Shown one piece after another: positions 1 to 3,636 of a stretch of 5,163 nt of DNA. Position numbers and translations under genes: made by a program. This DNA comes from an uncultured Collinsella sp. (GTDB lineage Bacteria > Actinomycetota > Coriobacteriia > Coriobacteriales > Coriobacteriaceae), in assembly GCA_958446785.1 (NCBI GenBank), contig CAUCXP010000135.1, positions 1 through 5,163 of the forward strand. The letters are read 5' to 3'. The first letter of the stretch is position 1. The number at the start of each line of letters is the position of its first letter. A model generated the notes under the pieces. The model made no database searches. It was not told the origin of the DNA and was given only the letters and a program-made list of their open reading frames with translations.

Positions 1-1
1 C

Positions 2-313
2 ATCGTCCGCGACAACATGATGACGATTTCGGTCGCGCCGGTCGCTCAGCTACAGGAGGACGGCAAGCTGCGCGTCAACGTGCAAAACGTCCAAGACAAT
101 AAATTTCCCCAGCGATTCCGCGTCATCCAAAACGACGAGACCATGTACGAATCCGGTGTGGTCGAGACCGGCAAGACAATCGAGACGTGCCCCGCCGGCG
201 ACATCAAAGAAGGAGAGGCATACATCGAGATCCAGGCACTCGATGCCAAGACCCTCGACAGCCACGGCAATCCGACACGTGTCAAGGTACGGGTTGAGCA
301 AGCCGAGAACTAG
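2..313 (+). CDS. 3' end of a beta-rich, probably extracellular protein (5' partial)
   Basis: The reading frame is open from the first bases of the window (codons from base 2) and ends at TAG 311-313, giving about 103 visible residues. The ATG pair at 17-22 has no ribosome site in the few bases before it, and the frame continues upstream, so I treat this as the end of a longer gene. The fragment is rich in alternating hydrophobic/polar stretches (LRVNVQNVQ, RFRVIQND, TRVKVRVEQ) typical of beta-sandwich domains. The order 'F-x-V, ND-x-T-x-YESG, G-x-x-I, I-x-A-x-D-x-x-T, V-x-V-x-VE' recalls a C-terminal beta domain common in Gram-positive secreted proteins, where a 'YESG' strand is followed by a glycine turn and a closing strand. 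There is no sortase motif, membrane segment or basic tail at its end. The next three genes all encode exported products, so a surface role is inferred. The specific function is unknown. Confidence 0.75.
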   Translation: MVRDNMMTISVAPVAQLQEDGKLRVNVQNVQDNKFPQRFRVIQNDETMYESGVVETGKTIETCPAGDIKEGEAYIEIQALDAKTLDSHGNPTRVKVRVEQAEN

Positions 314-366
314 CTTTTTCGGCCGACGCGACACCGCACGCAATTCACCAGCATTCGTCCAATCAT

Positions 367-383
367 CGCGGGGACGGCCCGCG
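367..383 (+). other. GC-rich hairpin between two surface genes
   Basis: CGCGGG at 367-372 and CCCGCG at 378-383 form a perfect 6-bp stem with a 5-base loop (GACGG). A possible T-G pair at 366/384 extends it. It lies in the 90-base gap between the partial gene and the 199-aa gene, 8 bases upstream of the latter's ribosome site. No T-run follows, so it is not a standard intrinsic terminator. It could be an mRNA-stabilising or processing element that sets different levels of the two products. GC-rich genomes produce such stems by chance fairly often. Confidence 0.35.
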
Positions 384-391
384 GCGAATAG

Positions 392-397
392 AAAGGA
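392..397 (+). promoter_or_regulatory. Ribosome binding site of the 199-aa secreted protein
   Basis: AAAGGA sits 6 bases before the ATG at 404. It favours this start over the in-frame ATG at 422, which has no comparable site. Confidence 0.6.
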
Positions 398-403
398 ACG
401 GCC

Positions 404-1003
404 ATGGACATCACCAGGAACATGAACGGAGCCAGAGCGCTCGTCGTGGGCGCAGGGCTCGCGCTCGCGCTCGCAATGGGCGCCGCCCCGACGCCAGCTC
501 TGGCAGCCGGGCGCGTTGGAACCACGAAAGTAATGGTCAGGACCGAGATCGACAACGTAGAGTTCAAAGTTCCGACGGTTATTCCCTTCGTCGCCAAGGC
601 CGACGGCACGCTTCAGGGCCCCTCAGAAGACGCGACCACCATCGACAATCATTCGGCCTACGGCATCCATGTCACCAACATGAAGATCGACGCCATGAAC
701 ACCTGGACCATTGCCGCCGACGCCAAGGCCGGAACCGCGCAGAATTCCATCGACTTTAAGGTCGGCCCCGACGGCGCACTCCAGAACGCCAGCGCCGCAA
801 TGCAGGAGACGGGCCTCGATCTTTCCAAGAATGCAGCCTTCGACATGGGCTACCAGGGCATTGCCGGCGGCACGGACAAAATTAAGCTCAAGACAAGCGG
901 AAACGTCGCCCGCGTCACGCGCGACATCTTCCGCGTAACCGGCGAAGGCGATCAGGTTGCAACGATCACCTGGACGGTCGAGCCCGGTGCGCACACGGCA
1001 TAA
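404..1003 (+). CDS. Secreted WxL-reminiscent beta-domain surface protein
   Basis: The product is a 199-aa exported protein of unknown exact function. Residues 1-35 form a clear Sec signal peptide: R5 and R11 in the n-region, a hydrophobic core at about 12-27, and a likely ALA cleavage site after A34. The mature part is almost entirely beta-prone. It opens with a strand-P-strand-'DGT' pattern (FKVPTVIPF at 54-62, DGTL 67-70), then 'IDNHSAYGIHVTNMKI' (80-95), as in many Gram-positive secreted beta domains where an N-x-S segment begins a long edge strand. Two tryptophan motifs, W101-T-I and T189-W-T-V at the C-terminal strand, are placed like the two conserved motifs of WxL cell-wall-binding domains. 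The match is by eye and the spacing and context are not classical, so WxL membership is only a possibility. The mature protein has no cysteine, sortase motif or membrane anchor. The next gene starts inside its last codons, suggesting translational coupling. It could equally be a TasA/camelysin-like or pilin-like subunit. Confidence 0.8.
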   Translation: MDITRNMNGARALVVGAGLALALAMGAAPTPALAAGRVGTTKVMVRTEIDNVEFKVPTVIPFVAKADGTLQGPSEDATTIDNHSAYGIHVTNMKIDAMNTWTIAADAKAGTAQNSIDFKVGPDGALQNASAAMQETGLDLSKNAAFDMGYQGIAGGTDKIKLKTSGNVARVTRDIFRVTGEGDQVATITWTVEPGAHTA

Positions 1004-1274
1004 GGCCGTCGCCCTGGCCGCCGTCAGTATCCTAGCGTTTGGGCCAGCCATGGCCTTTGCCCAGCAAGAACAGGCGCAGGCCGCCACGCAAGTGACGGTC
1101 GACCTCTCGGAGCTCGACCGCGGCAACTGCAAGGAACCGTTGGCACAGACAGACGACAGACGATGGCTCTTGGCAGCAGGCGCCACGGCAGCAGGTGCGG
1201 GAACCGCCGGCCTCGGTCTGCACATCAAACGCAGCCAGAAACGAAACACGGACAGGCCGCACCAAATTAGCTAA
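987..1274 (+). CDS. Small sortase-type surface protein with degenerate LAxTG motif (LAQTD)
   Basis: This is a 95-aa protein if started at GTG 987, overlapping the previous gene by 17 bases. TTG at 957 is an alternative start, with a better-spaced GAAGG at 944-948, and would add 10 residues. Residues 1-25 form a signal peptide: RTRHK n-region, hydrophobic core AVALAAVSILAF, and cleavage after AFA. Residues 26-55 are a short mature peptide with one cysteine (C48). LAQTD (52-56) is followed by RRW, a hydrophobic Ala/Gly-rich segment (about 60-80) and a basic tail (KRSQKR). This order is the layout of a cell-wall sorting signal, and LAxTG is the form recognised by class E sortases of high-GC Gram-positives. 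The motif glycine is replaced by aspartate. If the protein is not processed by a sortase, it would remain a tail-anchored membrane peptide. It probably works with its two secreted neighbours. No sortase gene is in the window. Confidence 0.72.
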   Translation: MRTRHKAVALAAVSILAFGPAMAFAQQEQAQAATQVTVDLSELDRGNCKEPLAQTDDRRWLLAAGATAAGAGTAGLGLHIKRSQKRNTDRPHQIS

Positions 1275-1277
1275 GGA
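1272..1277 (+). promoter_or_regulatory. Ribosome site overlapping a stop codon (TAAGGA)
   Basis: The TAA stop of the small sortase-type gene (1272-1274) is itself the start of the TAAGGAG ribosome site for the next gene, 6 bases before ATG 1284. Such tight packing supports co-translation of the two genes and fixes the start of the 476-aa protein. Confidence 0.7.
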
Positions 1278-1283
1278 GACCCC

Positions 1284-2714
1284 ATGGCATCGAAGAACCT
1301 TTTGCCCGTCGTCGCACTCTGCGGCGCGCTCGCAACCGGAACGCCTGTCGCCGCTTGGGCGACTCCCGTCATGGCAGACTCCTTACCAGCAGCCCTAAGC
1401 TCCGCACCAAATCCGTCGAGCGCCATTGCGTGCAAGCGTTTTTCGTTCGCACAGGCCGCAATCTCAACCTCGGGATGCCTTCGTCGTAATACGGACGGCT
1501 CGATAGTCGTGGATATCAATCGTTCGAACAAGGCAAACGGCTCCCAGGCGGGGTGCGCCGTCTGCACATGGCGCTCGATTGTGCTCGATGCAGATGGCGA
1601 TCCGTGCGATTTGGGGTTGCGCATCGATATCGCTTCGGTCGATGACTCGGCGAACGGAGCGAAGGTCGCCTTCGACGGTGCGTTTTTCGAGAAAGGAGGC
1701 GGTATATGTCTGGGCTGCGCCGCCGCGAATGCAGACGATGTGCAGCCCACCCTCTCATTCACGGCATCGCTGCGGCTGACCAAGGCGGGCACCGATGCCA
1801 TCGCGGCGGGAGAAGCATCCCTGCTGTTCTACGCCGCCAGTACCGAAGACACAGACATTCATTTCGAGAAGCCGGCCGGATCGCTCAGCCTTACGCGCGG
1901 GACGGAGGCAGGCCCTATTGCGATCGATACCCACACGCTAGGCAGGCAACGCATTCTTGCCGACCCGGCGCTTCTCGAGATGGAGTGGAACGGATCCGGA
2001 GCCATCGGGATTGTCCCCTCCGCGCTTGACGCCAAGACGCTCCCCTCAAACGACGAACCCATCAACGCAACCATACAAGAAGAGAGCACGGACAAAGAAG
2101 CAGGTGCGGGCGACACGCCGTCGCCGACAAACAGCGTCCCAGCTTCTTTCGAAGCACCGAATGAGCCCGCTACCGGTCCAAACGATCCCGAGCTCGCGGA
2201 CAGTCTGGGACTTGCTGATCCTCAGGAGATCGATGAAGGTAACTGCTGCGTGCTTGCCGCCCTCGACCACACAGAGGTCATCGATGCTGCAAACATCGAA
2301 GTTGCCGCCGCCAATCAGCCCGTCCGCAAGTCGGCCATCATCGCATTTCCCGAATCCATCGAAGTCGTCTTTTTGCCATCGGGCGAGGTCGTGGCCCCAA
2401 CACTGCTCACCTTGTTGGGCGCCAAGAATACTCGAAACGAAATTAAAAAGGTCACGGTTGTCGACCCTGCAACCACCGCTAAACTGCGTCTATACGCCGT
2501 TGCCCCAGACGGAGGCAAGACCTTGGAATTCGATGGCGACACACTTCTAGCCTGGCGACGTCTGGACATTATGCAAGACGTCTCGTATCAGATCGAACTC
2601 GAAGGGTTTGATCGTGCCCGCGATGCCAATATCATCGCCGCGGCTATTGAATCCCCGCAGCGGCTTATGACACTGCGCTTTGACTACTACCCCTATGTCC
2701 CGACAACCACCTGA
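1284..2714 (+). CDS. Large secreted two-domain protein with cysteine-rich N-terminal region
   Basis: This is a 476-aa exported protein, not assignable to a named family. A signal peptide covers about residues 1-31, with a hydrophobic core from about L6 and several Ala-x-Ala sites (AWA at 24-26, VMA at 29-31). Domain 1 (about 45-225) carries seven cysteines: C50, C65, C91, C94, C108, C142 and C145. These include two CxxC pairs (CAVC, CLGC) that suggest disulfides or a metal site. An acidic, Pro/Thr/Asn-rich linker (about 250-315) follows, then a CC pair (321-322) and a beta-rich domain 2 (about 345-472). Domain 2 repeats the layout of the 199-aa protein: a strand around F355-P356, 'SGEVVAP' (366-372), then an N-x-x-x-x-I strand (385-393) and a closing strand LMTLRFDYYP (461-470). 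No sortase motif or transmembrane tail is present, so retention at the surface would have to be non-covalent or via the neighbours. It shares the stop/ribosome-site junction with the small upstream gene. Its role is inferred to be structural or adhesive. Confidence 0.8.
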   Translation: MASKNLLPVVALCGALATGTPVAAWATPVMADSLPAALSSAPNPSSAIACKRFSFAQAAISTSGCLRRNTDGSIVVDINRSNKANGSQAGCAVCTWRSIVLDADGDPCDLGLRIDIASVDDSANGAKVAFDGAFFEKGGGICLGCAAANADDVQPTLSFTASLRLTKAGTDAIAAGEASLLFYAASTEDTDIHFEKPAGSLSLTRGTEAGPIAIDTHTLGRQRILADPALLEMEWNGSGAIGIVPSALDAKTLPSNDEPINATIQEESTDKEAGAGDTPSPTNSVPASFEAPNEPATGPNDPELADSLGLADPQEIDEGNCCVLAALDHTEVIDAANIEVAAANQPVRKSAIIAFPESIEVVFLPSGEVVAPTLLTLLGAKNTRNEIKKVTVVDPATTAKLRLYAVAPDGGKTLEFDGDTLLAWRRLDIMQDVSYQIELEGFDRARDANIIAAAIESPQRLMTLRFDYYPYVPTTT

Positions 2715-2737
2715 GGCTTAAATGCTGCGCATCATTC

Positions 2738-2763
2738 CTAATACCACTTATATAACGTATTAG
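2738..2763. repeat. Perfect 7-bp inverted repeat in the intergenic region
   Basis: CTAATAC (2738-2744) and GTATTAG (2757-2763) are exact reverse complements separated by 12 AT-rich bases. Those bases contain the 8-bp palindrome TTATATAA (2748-2755). The AT-rich island stands out from the GC-rich surroundings and lies 24-50 bases past the preceding stop codon. It resembles a two-armed regulator site. It lacks the GC stem and T-run of a terminator. Confidence 0.45.
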
Positions 2764-2796
2764 ATGAGTCGCGATGTGCCTCGCATTTCGTTCTGC

Positions 2797-2802
2797 TACG
2801 AT
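2797..2802 (+). promoter_or_regulatory. Possible extended -10 promoter for the DUF554 gene
   Basis: TACGAT at 2797-2802 is preceded by TG at 2794-2795 with one base between, forming an extended -10 (TGn-TACGAT). It lies 21 bases upstream of the ribosome site. No good -35 hexamer is visible at the usual distance (around 2774-2779), which extended -10 promoters can tolerate. The short palindrome just downstream would overlap the expected transcription start. Confidence 0.35.
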
Positions 2803-2815
2803 TGCCACGTTGGCA
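2803..2815. repeat. Short palindrome TGCCA-CGT-TGGCA near the likely transcription start
   Basis: T2803-A2807 (TGCCA) and T2811-A2815 (TGGCA) are perfect 5-bp arms around CGT, a 13-bp palindromic element just before the DUF554 ribosome site. It sits where a repressor operator, or a tiny hairpin controlling translation, could act. Arms of 5 bp are short enough to occur by chance. Confidence 0.25.
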
Positions 2816-2823
2816 TCAATACA

Positions 2824-2829
2824 GGAGGG
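2824..2829 (+). promoter_or_regulatory. Strong ribosome binding site that sets the DUF554 start
   Basis: AGGAGGG covers 2823-2829 and is 3 bases from the ATG at 2833. No similar site precedes the in-frame ATG at 2764, so the longer reading with 23 extra, non-hydrophobic N-terminal residues is very unlikely. Confidence 0.8.
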
Positions 2830-2832
2830 CTC

Positions 2833-3549
2833 ATGCCGGGCTTGGGAACAATCATCAACGTTGCGCTTTTAGTTGCGGGCGGTCTTTTGGGATTAGCGGG
2901 CGGCCGCTTCATTACACCGCGCATCCAAGACACGCTCATGAAAGCATCGGGGCTGTGCGTCCTGTTTATCGGCCTGGGCGGCACCATGCAAAAGATGCTC
3001 ATCATCGATGGAAAGGCGCTAGCGACCACCGGTACCACCATGCTCATCGTCTCATTTGCGCTCGGTTCGCTCATCGGCGAGGCCATCAACTTGGAGGCCG
3101 CCATCGAGAACCTTGGCGAATGGCTCAAGCGCAAGACTGGCAGTGAGGGCGATAACGAGTTCACCAACGCTTTTGTCTCGACTTCACTCACCGTGTGCAT
3201 CGGCGCCATGGCCATTGTGGGATCGATCCAGGACGGCCTGCTCGGCGACTGGTCAACGCTTGCCCTCAAGGGCGCACTGGACTGCATCATCGTCTGCACC
3301 ATGACGGCCTCGCTTGGCCGCGGCTGCATCTTCTCCGCCCTGCCCGTCGCCGTGTTCCAGGGGACGATCACGTTGTTTGCCGGCGCGCTCTCCCCCATCA
3401 TGACCACAGCAGCCCTCAACAGCCTTTCGCTCGTAGGCTCCATGCTCATCTTCTGCGTCGGCGTCAACCTCATCCGTCCTCAGACCTTCCGCACGGCCAA
3501 TATGCTTCCCTCCGTCGTCATCGCCGTCATATACGCCCTCCTGTTCTAA
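2833..3549 (+). CDS. DUF554 family integral membrane protein (YqgA/YdfK-like)
   Basis: The product is a 238-aa polytopic inner-membrane protein of the DUF554 family, whose members include E. coli YqgA and B. subtilis YdfK. The biochemical function is unknown, with only proposals of small-solute transport. The start MPGLGTIINVALLVAGGLLG is the usual opening of the family, and the length matches. Hydrophobic segments are visible at about residues 5-23, 38-50, 66-82, 115-132, 145-158, 166-186, 196-213 and 225-238. Two segments look family-typical: the glycine-rich 'GAMAIVGSIQDGL' (124-136) and 'LGRGCIFSALPVAVFQG' (161-177). A charged cytoplasmic-type loop (about 83-110) lies between them and the N-terminal helices. 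The gene has its own regulatory gap upstream and another promoter follows it, so it seems to be transcribed alone. There is no sign of truncation. Confidence 0.93.
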   Translation: MPGLGTIINVALLVAGGLLGLAGGRFITPRIQDTLMKASGLCVLFIGLGGTMQKMLIIDGKALATTGTTMLIVSFALGSLIGEAINLEAAIENLGEWLKRKTGSEGDNEFTNAFVSTSLTVCIGAMAIVGSIQDGLLGDWSTLALKGALDCIIVCTMTASLGRGCIFSALPVAVFQGTITLFAGALSPIMTTAALNSLSLVGSMLIFCVGVNLIRPQTFRTANMLPSVVIAVIYALLF

Positions 3550-3556
3550 ATCTAGC

Positions 3557-3627
3557 AACGCAGCGGTATCTCGAACATCTGTTTGATGCTGTGCTATGAT
3601 ATGAGGTCACCGTAGCTGCGTTCGAGA
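3557..3627. repeat. Two overlapping 8-bp inverted-repeat pairs around a promoter
   Basis: AACGCAGC (3557-3564) is the exact reverse complement of GCTGCGTT (3615-3622). TCTCGAAC (3569-3576) is the exact reverse complement of GTTCGAGA (3620-3627). The two right arms share GTT (3620-3622), so the pairings exclude each other. The left arms flank and overlap the -35 region of the promoter below. The second right arm runs into the AGAGGAGG ribosome site. This could be an operator set. Alternatively, in transcripts reading through from the DUF554 gene, it could be an alternative structure covering the ribosome site. Confidence 0.45.
3571..3600 (+). promoter_or_regulatory. Probable promoter of the TerB-N/TerB-C gene
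   Basis: TATGAT at 3595-3600 is a near-consensus -10, preceded by TG at 3592-3593 (extended -10, TGC-TATGAT). A weak -35-like TCGAACA begins at 3571, 17-18 bases upstream. Transcription would begin near 3607, leaving a leader of about 30 bases before the GTG start. This is the best promoter candidate in the window. Confidence 0.6.
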
Positions 3628-3632
3628 GGAGG
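3627..3632 (+). promoter_or_regulatory. Ribosome binding site supporting a GTG start
   Basis: AGGAGG lies 4 bases before GTG 3637, within the longer purine run GAGAGGAGGAG. The spacing is slightly short but the match is strong, so GTG is preferred over the in-frame ATG at 3658. Confidence 0.7.
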
Positions 3633-3636
3633 AGCG

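Noticed and set aside
17..313. A complete 98-aa gene starting at ATG 17
   Set aside because: The frame is open to the window edge and no Shine-Dalgarno precedes the ATG, so a 5'-truncated longer gene is more likely.
367..400. Intrinsic terminator between the partial gene and the 199-aa gene
   Set aside because: The stem at 367-383 is followed by GCGAATAGAAAGG with no T-run, so termination is not supported.
623..1249. 208-aa reverse-strand reading frame spanning two surface genes
   Set aside because: It covers two overlapping + strand genes with clear signal peptides and has no ribosome site or coherent domain.
1314..1325. Lipoprotein lipobox (VALC, C13) in the 476-aa protein
   Set aside because: Leucine at -1 does not fit the lipobox, and the hydrophobic stretch before C13 is too short. 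A normal Ala-x-Ala signal peptidase site lies further on.
1271..1801. 176-aa reverse-strand reading frame over the start of the 476-aa gene
   Set aside because: It is a shadow of the + strand gene, which has a perfect ribosome site, a signal peptide and full length.
2764..2832. Longer DUF554 reading frame starting at ATG 2764
   Set aside because: It has no ribosome site, and the 23 added residues are not hydrophobic and not typical of the family. AGGAGGG before ATG 2833 fits the known family start.
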